From contig NZ_PRDM01000006.1 in assembly GCF_015182285.1 (NCBI RefSeq), positions 1-64,000 on the forward strand: 64,000 bases of DNA. Direction: 5' to 3'. This document shows, piece by piece, positions 33,722 to 41,509 of this stretch; positions within the stretch are counted from its first letter, which is position 1; each line of letters begins with the position of its first letter. Position numbers and translations under genes: made by a program. This stretch comes from Flavobacterium hungaricum (GTDB lineage Bacteria; Bacteroidota; Bacteroidia; Flavobacteriales; Flavobacteriaceae). The notes beneath the pieces were generated by a model. The model saw only the letters and a list, made by a program, of their open reading frames with translations. It was not told the DNA's origin and searched no databases.

Positions 33722-33796
33722 GTGGAGCAGACCCCACGAAAAAAAACGAGGCGGTTCCGAAAAGCCATACGAGTAGGAAACCTAAAAACAAAAATT
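33722..33796 (+). ncRNA. Candidate structured leader RNA, copy A
   Basis: Begins with hairpin GTGG-AGCAGACC-CCAC, an A-rich spacer and ACGAGGCGGTTCCGAAAAGCC followed by ATACGAGTAGGAAACC. GGC (33750-33752) can pair with GCC (33764-33766) while GGTTCC (33753-33758) pairs with GGAAACC (33776-33782), an H-type pseudoknot. The gene start follows 14 bases later. Two similar leaders occur at 41945-42023 and 42252-42358. Confidence 0.55.
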
Positions 33797-34204
33797 ATGT
33801 CAGATTTATTAGCAGGTGCTTACTTAGCAAAAGGCACAATCGGAAATGTGGGAACTCCAGGCGCTCCAATCGCAACATTTAATTTAGTTGTTGTACCGTC
33901 ACAGCATTCAGTAACTGGTACAGTTGTAATTACCCAGGCTGTTCAAGGTCCTAGTAGTCATATTGTAGTTCAAGTAAAAGGAAAAATATATCATACTGGA
34001 CTTGGAAAAATTACTCAGGTAGTAAGTCTTCACGGGCAATATATACAATCTTTCCCGCCGCCGGCAATTGGAGCTTTCCCAGCAGATTTCGATGCTCATT
34101 TAGCTATTGATGATGAATGGAATGGAGTTGGAGGTTTCTCTTACTACCAACACCATATCGAAAATGTACCAGTTGCTTCTGCTAGAAAAGCAGAATTGGT
34201 ATAA
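33797..34204 (+). CDS. DUF1842-like protein of unknown function
   Basis: A 135-residue protein. ATG at 33797 is chosen, although the frame is open to 33722, because the upstream part coincides with the structured leader. The sequence GAYLAKGTIGNVGTPGAPIATFNLVVVP, followed by SVTGTVVITQAV and ending IDDEWNGVGGFSYYQHHIENVPV, is what I associate with DUF1842: a small all-beta domain. No signal peptide, no membrane helix. It is a solitary gene with its own leader RNA and terminator. Function is not known. Confidence 0.65.
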   Translation: MSDLLAGAYLAKGTIGNVGTPGAPIATFNLVVVPSQHSVTGTVVITQAVQGPSSHIVVQVKGKIYHTGLGKITQVVSLHGQYIQSFPPPAIGAFPADFDAHLAIDDEWNGVGGFSYYQHHIENVPVASARKAELV

Positions 34205-34271
34205 GGAAACTTTAGAAAAGGAATTCTGTGAATCAGCATAGCGATTCCTGACTCAATAAGAGTTACAATAC

Positions 34272-34299
34272 AAAAGCCGCCTGATTTGGGCGGTTTTTT
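34272..34299 (+). terminator. Terminator of the DUF1842-like gene
   Basis: AAAAGCCGCC / GGCGGTTTTTT form a stem with a G-T pair and a T run, about 70 bp after the stop codon. Confidence 0.8.
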
Positions 34300-34364
34300 A
34301 TTAAAGCAAAGTTGTTTTAAATTCTCAAAAAATTGAATTCCCCCATCACTTTAAAAATAAAAAA

Positions 34365-34535
34365 ATGATAAGAAAAGCTATTGTTTTTGGTATAGTGTGC
34401 ATTGTTATCATAACAAGTGTATTGCTGGCTATTTATCACAATAGAGCGATAATACTAAGGAAAATGATTCCTTCTGCATATACCAGCGTTGCAGCCGATT
34501 CATTGCACAAAGTCAAATTAGTAAAAAATAATTAA
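34365..34535 (+). CDS. Small single-helix membrane protein (56 aa)
   Basis: A short open frame: MIRKAIVFGIVCIVIITSVLLAIYHNRA gives a basic head and one clear membrane helix (about residues 5-24), followed by a polar tail ending KLVKNN. The ATG has an A-rich upstream stretch (AAAAATAAAAAA). The stop overlaps the stop of the convergent SRPBCC gene by four bases. No family is recognised. The composition (helix plus polar tail) makes real coding plausible. Confidence 0.45.
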   Translation: MIRKAIVFGIVCIVIITSVLLAIYHNRAIILRKMIPSAYTSVAADSLHKVKLVKNN

Positions 34536-34984
34536 TTCTTTTCGGCTGTTTCAGTCAAGATTTTATTTCTTTCTAAAAGGAATTTGGTAAGGTGTTTTTT
34601 TAAAGTTAAAACATCAAACAATTTCCCGAAAATCCCAAACGGAGTTTCATACTGCAGGAGATCTGTCATGATTGTAACTCCGTTTACTTCTTTAAAATAA
34701 TGTTTGTGTTTAAAGGATTTGAATTTCCCTTCTTCCATTTCATCCAAAAAATAATTATACAGCTCCATTTTAATAATTCGGGTTTTGTGAGTTAAGTAAA
34801 ATCCGAAATACCTGCCCTTCCAGGTTACCGTTTCACCTTCATTAATTAATCCGGTTGTGACACCGGCAATCGCTTTTTCATTTAATGATGCTGTAGATTT
34901 TTGATGCAGATCGATATCTCTTGCCGTATCAAAAACGATTTGTATCGGCGCATTTATTTTGGTTGTGAGTTGAATTGTTGTCAT
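34532..34984 (-). CDS. SRPBCC family protein
   Basis: A 150-residue START/Bet v1-like ligand-binding domain. TTIQLTTKINAPIQIVFDTARDIDLH is the typical first strand and helices (polyketide-cyclase/coenzyme-Q-binding type). GETVTWKGRYFGFYLTHKTRI and HKHYFKEVNGVTIMTDLLQYETPFGIFGKLFD form the sheet, and a final long helix follows. ATG at 34984 is preferred to a TTG three codons earlier. It is the last gene of the GbsR-headed cluster, 14 bp after the desaturase gene. In many bacteria a domain of this kind is fused to a TIGR01777 SDR, which here is a separate gene two loci upstream, supporting a shared pathway. Confidence 0.82.
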   Translation of the reverse strand: MTTIQLTTKINAPIQIVFDTARDIDLHQKSTASLNEKAIAGVTTGLINEGETVTWKGRYFGFYLTHKTRIIKMELYNYFLDEMEEGKFKSFKHKHYFKEVNGVTIMTDLLQYETPFGIFGKLFDVLTLKKHLTKFLLERNKILTETAEKN

Positions 34985-34998
34985 AATTTTCAAATAAA

Positions 34999-35781
34999 TT
35001 AAAAAGTATTTTTCTTTTCGATTTCAGGTAATGCTTCATCAATTCTTTTTGCCAATTCAGGTAATTTAATCGTTGGAACTGCAGGAAATAAATGATGTTC
35101 TAAATGATAAAACATGCTAAAAGTGATTTTGTTTTTCCAGCCTTTGCGTTGCGTTCTGGCATATTCTGGTGAATCTTCGGTGTCATGATGCACAGTCCAA
35201 ACGGCGAAAAAAGCCATTAAGAATTCGGCAAAAACCATTACAATAATGTGGTACATCAAAAAGTGAATATTAAAATAGAAAACCAAAAAAGCGACGATTG
35301 CAATTGAAGTAAGTTCTAAAATTACATTTTTGACATAATTTTTATTCCCCAGCTGCAACGTGATTTTATGAATTAAAAACATATGAACAGGCCCATACAA
35401 AATAGCGCCGTACCAAGTCATTCTTGCAGATTTTCCCTCGTAATCGTCTTCGGTCAAACAATATTTATGATGTCTGATGTGATTAAATTTTACGGCATGA
35501 ATAGAAACCATTAATAATATACTATTGGTGTAAAGTGTCAACCAAGTTAAAAACTTATTTGTTCCTAATGAATTATGAAAACCATTGTGAACTTGACGCA
35601 AACCTGCCAAAAAGAAAAAGGCTGAAAACGGAAGCGCAAGCAGATAATAACCAAAATAAGAAAGTGCCATAGAAGCCAAAAACCACGGAATAGTAAGGTT
35701 GTTTTCGATCAGCATTTCTTTGAATGTAAGGGTTTTTAAATCTTTCCATTGCACTTTTTTGAGTATTTCCTGATGTGTCAT
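34999..35781 (-). CDS. Fatty acid desaturase family protein
   Basis: A 260-residue membrane di-iron enzyme. Three histidine boxes are visible: HNGFH (near residue 66), HIRHH (near 102) and YHLEHH (near 231), with an extra HH in WTVHHDTEDSP. About four membrane helices lie between them. The box spacing is that of acyl-lipid desaturases and related hydroxylases or ketolases. It should act on membrane-bound acyl chains or an isoprenoid. It lies in the GbsR cluster between a small membrane protein and the SRPBCC gene. Confidence 0.88.
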   Translation of the reverse strand: MTHQEILKKVQWKDLKTLTFKEMLIENNLTIPWFLASMALSYFGYYLLALPFSAFFFLAGLRQVHNGFHNSLGTNKFLTWLTLYTNSILLMVSIHAVKFNHIRHHKYCLTEDDYEGKSARMTWYGAILYGPVHMFLIHKITLQLGNKNYVKNVILELTSIAIVAFLVFYFNIHFLMYHIIVMVFAEFLMAFFAVWTVHHDTEDSPEYARTQRKGWKNKITFSMFYHLEHHLFPAVPTIKLPELAKRIDEALPEIEKKNTF

Positions 35782-35823
35782 TTTGTTTTTGGCTTAGGTT
35801 TAGTTTTGTTTTTTTGATTGGTT

Positions 35824-36228
35824 TTATTTGGTTAAAGATTCTGGATCATTGCTTGATTTTAGCTTAAAAAATGATCCTATTATGATTGCCGGTATCGAAT
35901 AAGATACAGCAATATTCATTGCAATTGTGCCGCCTATAATTTTTAAGGTTAAGAAAATGCCGATCACAAAAGTTGAAGTTAAAATTACTTTTATATAATT
36001 ACTTTTAAGGTTATGGTTTTCTAAAAAAACGAAAAGAGAAATAGCAAACAGAAAAGTTGGAATAGAGAATAGACCACCAATAACGAGCGCCAGAAAGTAA
36101 AATTTGATGTTGGTAAAGAGATTTGATCCGCTTGGATTTTGTGTTGCTATTGCCATTTCAATCATAAAAACAATTGGTCCGCTGATAAGCATTAAAATCC
36201 ATAATCTTACTAAATAAATCCAATTCAT
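35824..36228 (-). CDS. Four-helix membrane protein of unknown function
   Basis: A 134-residue protein that is almost wholly hydrophobic, with helices near residues 7-27, 43-70, 80-97 and 103-122 and a polar tail NDPESLTK. No recognised family. It starts 2 bp after the stop of the TIGR01777-type gene, so it is translationally coupled within the cluster. It does not share the sequence pattern of the two tandem paralog families upstream. Confidence 0.65.
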   Translation of the reverse strand: MNWIYLVRLWILMLISGPIVFMIEMAIATQNPSGSNLFTNIKFYFLALVIGGLFSIPTFLFAISLFVFLENHNLKSNYIKVILTSTFVIGIFLTLKIIGGTIAMNIAVSYSIPAIIIGSFFKLKSSNDPESLTK

Positions 36229-36230
36229 TC

Positions 36231-37136
36231 TTAAAGTAAATTTTTAAAAGCATTATCAATATTTTCAAACTGAAATGTAAAACCGTTTTCTAAAAGTCTT
36301 TTCGGAACTACATTTCTACTTTTCAAAACCAATTCGGTTTCTGTTCGAATGAAAAAAGAGCCAATTTCTAAAAGTGTTTTATTTAATGGAATTCCAAAAG
36401 GAGCGCGAACTGCTTTTCTCAATTTAAACATAAAATCAATGTTTCGAACGGGTTTTGGAGCAACGACATTTACTTTTCCGCTCATTTCTTTTTCAATAAT
36501 AAAAGCAGCTGCACGCGCAAAGTCTTCTTCATGAATCCAGCTTACAAATTGATTGCCTTTTCCTTGTTTTCCGCCAAAACCAAACTTTGCCAAAGTCTTT
36601 AACGGAATTAAAGCGCCGCCATTTTTTCCTAAAACAATAGAAGTTCGCAAAGCGGTTTTTAATGTATTTGGAGTTTCAGTTTTAAAGAATGCTTTTTCCC
36701 AAGAAAGCGCGACATTCATAGAGAAATCATTTCCAGTTTCGCCATCAACTTCATCCATTTCTTTGTCTAATGAAAATCTGTAGATTGTCGCTGTTGAGGA
36801 ATTCAGCCAATGTTTCGGCGGATTTTTGCAACTTAAAACTGCTTTGTTGAGAATTTTGGTGCTTTCAATTCGGGATAATAAAATTTCTCTTTTATTTTTT
36901 TGAGTATAACGACAATCAACTGATTTTCCTGCAAGATTTATTAGAACGTCGGCGTTTTCTAATTCTTTTTCCCAGCCAGAAAAAGTTCTGGCATTCCAGT
37001 TTACATATTTAATTCCGTCAATAATTTGTGATTTTCCTCTGGTCAGGATTACAATTTCTTCAAATTTGTTTTTGAAATGACTGACTAAGACCTGTCCTAG
37101 AAATCCTGTTCCGGCTGCTATAATAAGTTTACTCAT
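36231..37136 (-). CDS. TIGR01777 family SDR/epimerase-like oxidoreductase
   Basis: A 301-residue extended-SDR-like protein. The N-terminus has LIIAAGTGFLGQVLVSHF (dinucleotide-binding G-x-x-G-x-x-G type). DVLINLAGKSVDCRYTQKNKREILLSR is the TIGR01777 hallmark (N-L-A-G...R-W-(T/N)...K). The C-terminal domain includes VVAPKPVRNIDFMFKLRKAVRAPFGIP and ends GFTFQFENIDNAFKNLL. The usual catalytic YxxxK is not evident, as in the family. The substrate is unknown. These proteins recur in light- or stress-induced lipid-related gene sets. Confidence 0.85.
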   Translation of the reverse strand: MSKLIIAAGTGFLGQVLVSHFKNKFEEIVILTRGKSQIIDGIKYVNWNARTFSGWEKELENADVLINLAGKSVDCRYTQKNKREILLSRIESTKILNKAVLSCKNPPKHWLNSSTATIYRFSLDKEMDEVDGETGNDFSMNVALSWEKAFFKTETPNTLKTALRTSIVLGKNGGALIPLKTLAKFGFGGKQGKGNQFVSWIHEEDFARAAAFIIEKEMSGKVNVVAPKPVRNIDFMFKLRKAVRAPFGIPLNKTLLEIGSFFIRTETELVLKSRNVVPKRLLENGFTFQFENIDNAFKNLL

Positions 37137-37232
37137 GCGATCTGTTTTTTAGCCGAGAATTGACGGATTTAATTTTTTTTTAAAGTAAAAAATATCCCGT
37201 TTGCAAATTCGTGGCAGACTCTTTTTTGAAAA

Positions 37233-38051
37233 TTAGTTTAATATTAAAAATAAAGCGATAAATCGGTATAGTATCCATGTGAAACAAAGATAAAATGGAA
37301 GTTTCAAAATTTTTGTTCTTCTAAAATGCTCCGCAAACATTATGAAAACCGTTACTCCAAACCATCCTAAAACTATCAATTCAGGAACAATAATAAATTT
37401 ACTCAGAATCAAAATCGGAACTAAAACAAGAGAGCCCATCAAAGACACTGTCATTAGATTTCCAGCATAATTCAAAATTGTTTTTCTGTCGAATTTTAAA
37501 AGAAACAAGCTTTGAAAAACAATTTGTCCGCAAGCTAAAACAATTTCTCTCCAAATGGTTGTTTTAGGTAAAATCAGTATCAAATTAGAATATCCAAATA
37601 AAACCAAAGTCGTAATAGTTACAGCAAATCCGATAAACATAAAACGATATTTGTAATTGAAATCAGGGATGCACTGCAGCTTATTCTCTTCTTTTGCATT
37701 TGCTGGAATAATCACTTTACGATTGTAAGAAATAAAAGAATAGAGTTTTTTTAATGTAAAATGAATTGGTTTTACATTCGCAATTTTTTCAATCCACGGA
37801 AAAGAATTTCCAAGAACTTTGATCAAACTGTCAATTCCGTACATCACCGTTTTGGTTTTGTTATTAACCAAAGCAATTTCATTTGAAGCACGATTTAAGT
37901 CTATAAAATTTTGTTCTTCTGCAGACAATTGACAGTAAGATTTTCTTCCGTTTTGATCTAACATACCGCTTTTTACAAATCCAATGGTATATAAATTGCA
38001 AAGCGGACAATCTTCATCGTAAAGCAAAGTTTGGTTTTCGAGCGTTTTCAT
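37233..38051 (-). CDS. DCC1-like thiol-disulfide oxidoreductase (DUF393) fused to membrane domain
   Basis: A 272-residue protein. The first about 115 residues form the DCC1/DUF393 thioredoxin-like domain: LLYDEDCPLCNLYTIGFVKSG carries the DxxCPLC motif with Cys15 and Cys18, and MYGIDSLIKVLG is the usual second segment. About five membrane helices follow (from about residue 130 to the end, starting RFMFIGFAVTITTLVLFG). This N-terminal redox plus membrane architecture suggests a thiol redox reaction at the inner membrane. It lies 11 bp downstream of the previous cluster gene. Confidence 0.82.
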   Translation of the reverse strand: MKTLENQTLLYDEDCPLCNLYTIGFVKSGMLDQNGRKSYCQLSAEEQNFIDLNRASNEIALVNNKTKTVMYGIDSLIKVLGNSFPWIEKIANVKPIHFTLKKLYSFISYNRKVIIPANAKEENKLQCIPDFNYKYRFMFIGFAVTITTLVLFGYSNLILILPKTTIWREIVLACGQIVFQSLFLLKFDRKTILNYAGNLMTVSLMGSLVLVPILILSKFIIVPELIVLGWFGVTVFIMFAEHFRRTKILKLPFYLCFTWILYRFIALFLILN

Positions 38052-38062
38052 GACTATATGTT

Positions 38063-38449
38063 TTAGGCTTTAAAAACCAGTCTCTCTTCTCTTTGTGCTT
38101 CTTTGGCTTTTCTTTTTCCTCTAAAGAAGAAATACAAATTAAAGAAAAGCATTATTCCTAAATAAATAGCAAAACCGCCAATTTTGTAACTTAATCTTTC
38201 GACCAATTCCTGATAGCTGTTGTTGTATAAATTTAATTCTAAAATCATCAGAGCAAAACCAATATTTAAAAGATAAAAACCAGTTTCAAAAAGTCTGTTG
38301 GTTGCCTCTGCAATATCTTCACGTCCTTTGAAGATATCCAGCATAAAGATTTTTCCGTTTTTAAAAAGTGTTTTAGAAACATAATAGGTTAAAAACAATG
38401 CAACTGGTAAATAAATGCTGTAACCGATTAATATTTTTGTAGTTTCCAT
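38063..38449 (-). CDS. Small membrane protein, tandem paralog family 2 (member b)
   Basis: A 128-residue protein with about three membrane helices (near 7-25, 53-75, 95-112) and a basic tail RGKRKAKEAQREERLV. It shares with its neighbour at 38467-38814 the pattern: YxIY helix, then (L/C)xKNGxI(F/Y), N-(R/Q)-(L/V) before (G/L)-(F/Y)-YLLNIG(F/Y)-(A/C)-x-M, and a final (F/Y)-x-N helix. The strongest shared block is YLLNIG. Function unknown, but the duplication suggests a hetero-oligomer or divergence inside one system. Confidence 0.65.
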   Translation of the reverse strand: METTKILIGYSIYLPVALFLTYYVSKTLFKNGKIFMLDIFKGREDIAEATNRLFETGFYLLNIGFALMILELNLYNNSYQELVERLSYKIGGFAIYLGIMLFFNLYFFFRGKRKAKEAQREERLVFKA

Positions 38450-38466
38450 AAGATTTTGATTTTAAG

Positions 38467-38814
38467 TTATTTGATTAGTTTTTGAATGTATTTTGTTATA
38501 ACAATAATATTGAGGTAATGCAGGAATGAAATAATAAAAATAATAACAGCTGTTTTGATGCAGATTACTTCAATCAATTGAGCAGCTGAAACGATTTTCT
38601 GCCAGGAAATTAAAGTCATCGCGCAATACCCAATATTTAAGAGATAATAGCCCAAAAGTAAAACCTGATTTAGTTTTTGGCAGAGATCAATATGATCGGG
38701 AATTAATGCGGCAACATAAATATTTCCGTTTTTGTAGCAGACTTTTCCAACTTTCACAATAATAAAAATCGTTATGCAGAGATAGATCAAGTATGCTGTT
38801 ATGTTGAGGTTCAT
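38467..38814 (-). CDS. Small membrane protein, tandem paralog family 2 (member a)
   Basis: A 115-residue protein with about three helices. YLIYLCITIFIIVKVGKVCYKNGNIYV matches the family-2 opening and LLGYYLLNIGYCAMTL the central block. Its start codon overlaps the stop of the upstream gene by four bases, so it is translationally coupled. See the downstream paralog at 38063-38449. Confidence 0.65.
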   Translation of the reverse strand: MNLNITAYLIYLCITIFIIVKVGKVCYKNGNIYVAALIPDHIDLCQKLNQVLLLGYYLLNIGYCAMTLISWQKIVSAAQLIEVICIKTAVIIFIISFLHYLNIIVITKYIQKLIK

Positions 38815-39092
38815 AATTTCTTTTTTTGATTGTAAATAATAAACGTCAAGAAAAATGCTAGCGAAATGGGCAGTAACATTAGCCAGCTAAAAACGCCGTC
38901 CCAGATTAAAAAGAAAAAAATGACCAGACCAAAATAAATGTAAATCAGTTTGTTTTTTGGAAAGACGATTAAAAAAAGAATTGCAGTCAAAACTTGTAAA
39001 AAACCTGTCACTGGTAATCCGTACCCTCCAGCAAGCATAAAAGTTAAGGCGCAGACATTGGTTATTTCAATTACTTTAAAAGCTGTTTTCAT
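38811..39092 (-). CDS. Small membrane protein, tandem paralog family 1 (member d)
   Basis: A 93-residue protein with about three helices. It shares with the products at 40578-40913, 40179-40535 and the N-terminus of 39109-40182 the pattern (F/G)xx-QV-(L/M)-x-AI, a short basic turn, K-x-x-I-(Y/R)-IYF helix and a closing (P/L)-x-x-LA-x-(Y/F)-(L/F) helix (FLQVLTAILFLIVFPKNKLIYIYF here). No signal peptide apart from the first helix. Function unknown. Confidence 0.65.
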   Translation of the reverse strand: MKTAFKVIEITNVCALTFMLAGGYGLPVTGFLQVLTAILFLIVFPKNKLIYIYFGLVIFFFLIWDGVFSWLMLLPISLAFFLTFIIYNQKKKL

Positions 39093-39108
39093 GTTTTTTA
39101 AATTTGGT

Positions 39109-40182
39109 TCAGACGGCTATTTCGTAAACTCTTTCTTTAATGTTTAATTTTCTTTTATTCTTTACGCCAATTTCAGAACCTTTTGCCAAAAGAACAGAAG
39201 TTGGTTTTATGTGCTGCAGAAACTCAAAATCTTCGCCGTAAGTTTCTCTAAAATCAAGTACTGTGTTATGATTTAAAACTTCCAGTTGTTCCCAGCGCGG
39301 GTGCGTCACTTCATATTCAAAAGTTGTTTCCTCACTGATTTTGGTATATCCGAAATAATGTTCTGTAATAAATTCGGCCTCAGAACCAACTTCTATTTTA
39401 TTTAGATCTTTTTTCGTCTTTACCTCAATTGTATTCCATTTTTTTCCATTTTTCCATTGATAAATAAAAGTGTCGGTATCTTTATTTTCGACGATTTGAT
39501 GTTTCATTTGCTGTGTTTCATAATGTTCTCGATACAAAGTATTCGCTATAAAAGTGATCGCTTTTCTCGGAACAATTTCTTTGATGAAAACGACACCGCG
39601 TTTCCATTCGCCATTTTCAAAACGTTTGACATAGAATCTTAAATTCACTTCTTCAAAATTGATATGAAAAGGAATTTTTACTCCCAGTATTTTTGTGTTT
39701 TTAAACATAAACCCAACAAGACTTACATAACATTTGTTGTTCCAGATGTCAATCTCAGTTCCCGCCGGAAGGTATTTTTCTAAAACTTGTGGAGCAACCT
39801 CATAATTAAATAAGGCTAAATTTTTCCATTCTGCTTTTAAGAAAGAATCAGAAGTAAGATTGGCTGTTAAAAAATAGAAATAAGTAGCAATTGACATTGG
39901 AAATAGAAAAAGAGTGATAAAATTCCCTAAATCATTTCCAGCTTTATAATTGAGGAAAATCAACAGAAAAGCAATTACAACTAAACCCCAGTAAAGGCGG
40001 ATTTTGTTCTTTTTTGTTTGATCAAGTTCTTCCATTTCTACCAATAAAATAGTGGCTATCGTGATTTGAACCATTCCAAGAACGATCTGAAATAACATTC
40101 CAGGATATACCAATAGATATAATGCAAGCGTAATAAAATAAAAGATTTTGTTGATTTTATGAAGTTTTGATAATAGTCTCAT
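39109..40182 (-). CDS. Fusion of paralog-family-1 membrane domain to a DUF2071 (YqjF-like) domain
   Basis: A 357-residue protein. Residues about 1-105 have four helices matching family 1 (GMVQITIATILLVEMEELDQTKKNKIRLYWGLVVIAFLL). From about 115 to the end is a DUF2071/YqjF-like domain: WKNLALFNYEVAPQVLEKYLPAGTEIDIW, then YVSLVGFMFKNTKILGVKIPFHINFEEVNLRFYV, GVVFIKEIVPRKAITFIAN and LYREHYETQQM. The biochemical role of this domain is not established. Its start codon overlaps the upstream stop by four bases (ATGA). The fusion ties the orphan membrane family to a domain often found with DCC1 and TIGR01777 proteins. Confidence 0.78.
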   Translation of the reverse strand: MRLLSKLHKINKIFYFITLALYLLVYPGMLFQIVLGMVQITIATILLVEMEELDQTKKNKIRLYWGLVVIAFLLIFLNYKAGNDLGNFITLFLFPMSIATYFYFLTANLTSDSFLKAEWKNLALFNYEVAPQVLEKYLPAGTEIDIWNNKCYVSLVGFMFKNTKILGVKIPFHINFEEVNLRFYVKRFENGEWKRGVVFIKEIVPRKAITFIANTLYREHYETQQMKHQIVENKDTDTFIYQWKNGKKWNTIEVKTKKDLNKIEVGSEAEFITEHYFGYTKISEETTFEYEVTHPRWEQLEVLNHNTVLDFRETYGEDFEFLQHIKPTSVLLAKGSEIGVKNKRKLNIKERVYEIAV

Positions 40183-40535
40183 GATGCTTTTTCGATTAGA
40201 ATTAAAGTTTTGATAAAATAGACAGCGGTAATATTTGGAATAATGTTTATGAAAAACACTTGTAAAAAGTCATTCCACATAATGGTTTCAAAAAGCGAAA
40301 ACAGTATTACAGCGTTCGCAATAGTTATCATCCAATATGTTTTAATTCGATTTTTAATATCCTTTTGATCAGGTGTCATTACGTACTGTATGGTAATTCC
40401 TATTGCTGAAAGAACTTGCACAAAGCTTAGAAATAGCTGCCCAGTAAATCTTCCATAACATGTCAGACAAAGCAGTATACAGATTGTAAAAGCAATAATA
40501 TTAATTTGTCTCAGCGTGCTTATTTTATTTTTCAT
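40179..40535 (-). CDS. Small membrane protein, tandem paralog family 1 (member b)
   Basis: A 118-residue protein with about four helices. LFLSFVQVLSAIGITIQYVM, then KDIKNRIKTYWMITIANAVILF and a closing NIIPNITAVYFIKTLIL follow the family-1 pattern and most resemble the membrane half of the next gene. Its ATG lies 4 bp downstream of a GbsR-type operator (40539-40564). Confidence 0.65.
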   Translation of the reverse strand: MKNKISTLRQINIIAFTICILLCLTCYGRFTGQLFLSFVQVLSAIGITIQYVMTPDQKDIKNRIKTYWMITIANAVILFSLFETIMWNDFLQVFFINIIPNITAVYFIKTLILIEKAS

Positions 40536-40538
40536 TTT

Positions 40539-40564
40539 GAACTTTCAGAAAATAATGAAACATT
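40539..40564 (-). promoter_or_regulatory. GbsR/MarR-type operator, site 3
   Basis: GAACTTTCA-N8-TGAAACATT: the core TTTCA-N8-TGAAA is intact and the outer half on one side is degenerate. It lies 4 bp in front of the start codon at 40535. Confidence 0.65.
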
Positions 40565-40577
40565 GTTTTAAATTTTT

Positions 40578-40913
40578 TTATTCAGTAACATTTTGTTTCT
40601 CAGAATATACCAATATGGAAAGATAAATGGCTAATATTAGCGGTAGAGAAAATATCAAAAAAGTATAGTTTGTGTTTGGAAAGCTGTACCATAAGATGAA
40701 GAAAAGTGTCACTCCTGCAAAATAGATGTAAATTTTACTATCACATTTTCCATCATACAGCATTTTAAATGCAATCATAACTTGAAGAAATCCCGTTGCC
40801 ATTGTTGATAATAGACTAAAAATTAAAGCTCCTTCTTCAATAAAAGGATACGAAAGCAAGATTACAAACGGAAGTGAAACTGCAAACGTATTGATATATT
40901 TTATAGTTTTCAT
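40578..40913 (-). CDS. Small membrane protein, tandem paralog family 1 (member a)
   Basis: A 111-residue protein with about four helices. TGFLQVMIAFKMLYDGKCDSKIYIYFAGVTLFFILWYSF and LPLILAIYLSILVY align with the 93-residue paralog at 38811-39092 (FLQVLTAIL, LIYIYFGLVIFFFLIW, LPISLAFFLTFIIY). It is the first structural gene after the regulator and has an operator 17 bp upstream of its start. Confidence 0.68.
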   Translation of the reverse strand: MKTIKYINTFAVSLPFVILLSYPFIEEGALIFSLLSTMATGFLQVMIAFKMLYDGKCDSKIYIYFAGVTLFFILWYSFPNTNYTFLIFSLPLILAIYLSILVYSEKQNVTE

Positions 40914-40929
40914 GATTATTGATTGTTTT

Positions 40930-40955
40930 AAACTTTCAGAAAAAAATGAAAGTTT
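40930..40955 (-). promoter_or_regulatory. GbsR/MarR-type operator, site 2
   Basis: AAACTTTCA (40930-40938), eight-base spacer, TGAAAGTTT (40947-40955): a perfect 9+9 inverted repeat, between the regulator's stop and the first structural gene. Confidence 0.8.
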
Positions 40956-40980
40956 TGGTTAAATTTTTTTAGTTTGGGCT

Positions 40981-41484
40981 TTATTTCATCATTTTTATAA
41001 CCAGTTTTCCCAACCAGTTATCATTAAACTCAGTCATTTTATCCAGCATATTATCTGCTTTTAAAACAAAGTCGTACAATTTCGAAGTCTGATCTACAAA
41101 GTGTTTTTCTTCTTCAGAATCTTTAGCTTCAATAGTCGAAACCTCTTTTAAAATTTTAAGCGCTGGTTTGATTTCTCTTTTGCTTCTTTCTCTCGAAATT
41201 TTAGAAGCCAATTCGTCTAAATCTTTTTCGGCTGTAAAAAACTCTTTGCGTTCTCCGGCTTTGTATTCCTTGTAGACAATTCCCCAGTCCATTAAAGCAC
41301 GAAGATTCATACTTGCGTTTCCGCGGGAAATCTGTAATTCTTCCATAATGTCTTCCATAGAAACAGCTTCGTTTGAGACCATTAATAAGGCATGAATTTG
41401 TGCCATGGTTTTATTAATTCCCCATTGAGAACCTAAAGCTCCCCAAGTCTGAACGAATTTATTTTTTGCTTCTTTGAATTCCAT
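40981..41484 (-). CDS. GbsR/MarR family transcriptional regulator
   Basis: A 167-residue winged-helix regulator. The frame is open to 41613, but ATG at 41484 begins the family opening (MEFKEAKNKFVQTWGALGSQWGINKTMAQIHALLMVS). The DNA-binding part is MEDIMEELQISRGNASMNLRALMDWGIVYKEYKAGERKEFF. The C-terminal helices (ERSKREIKPALKILKEVS...) dimerise. GbsR-type proteins commonly repress membrane or osmolyte genes. A perfect inverted repeat 26 bp upstream of this start, and two more in front of the next genes, indicate autoregulation and control of the cluster. Confidence 0.88.
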   Translation of the reverse strand: MEFKEAKNKFVQTWGALGSQWGINKTMAQIHALLMVSNEAVSMEDIMEELQISRGNASMNLRALMDWGIVYKEYKAGERKEFFTAEKDLDELASKISRERSKREIKPALKILKEVSTIEAKDSEEEKHFVDQTSKLYDFVLKADNMLDKMTEFNDNWLGKLVIKMMK

Positions 41485-41509
41485 GAAACAAATGTATGTA
41501 AAAGTTTTT

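Noticed and set aside
33722..33796. N-terminal extension of the DUF1842-like protein from GTG 33722
   Set aside because: The extension is arginine/lysine-rich, unlike the family, and coincides with the RNA motif that occurs outside coding frames at the two other sites.
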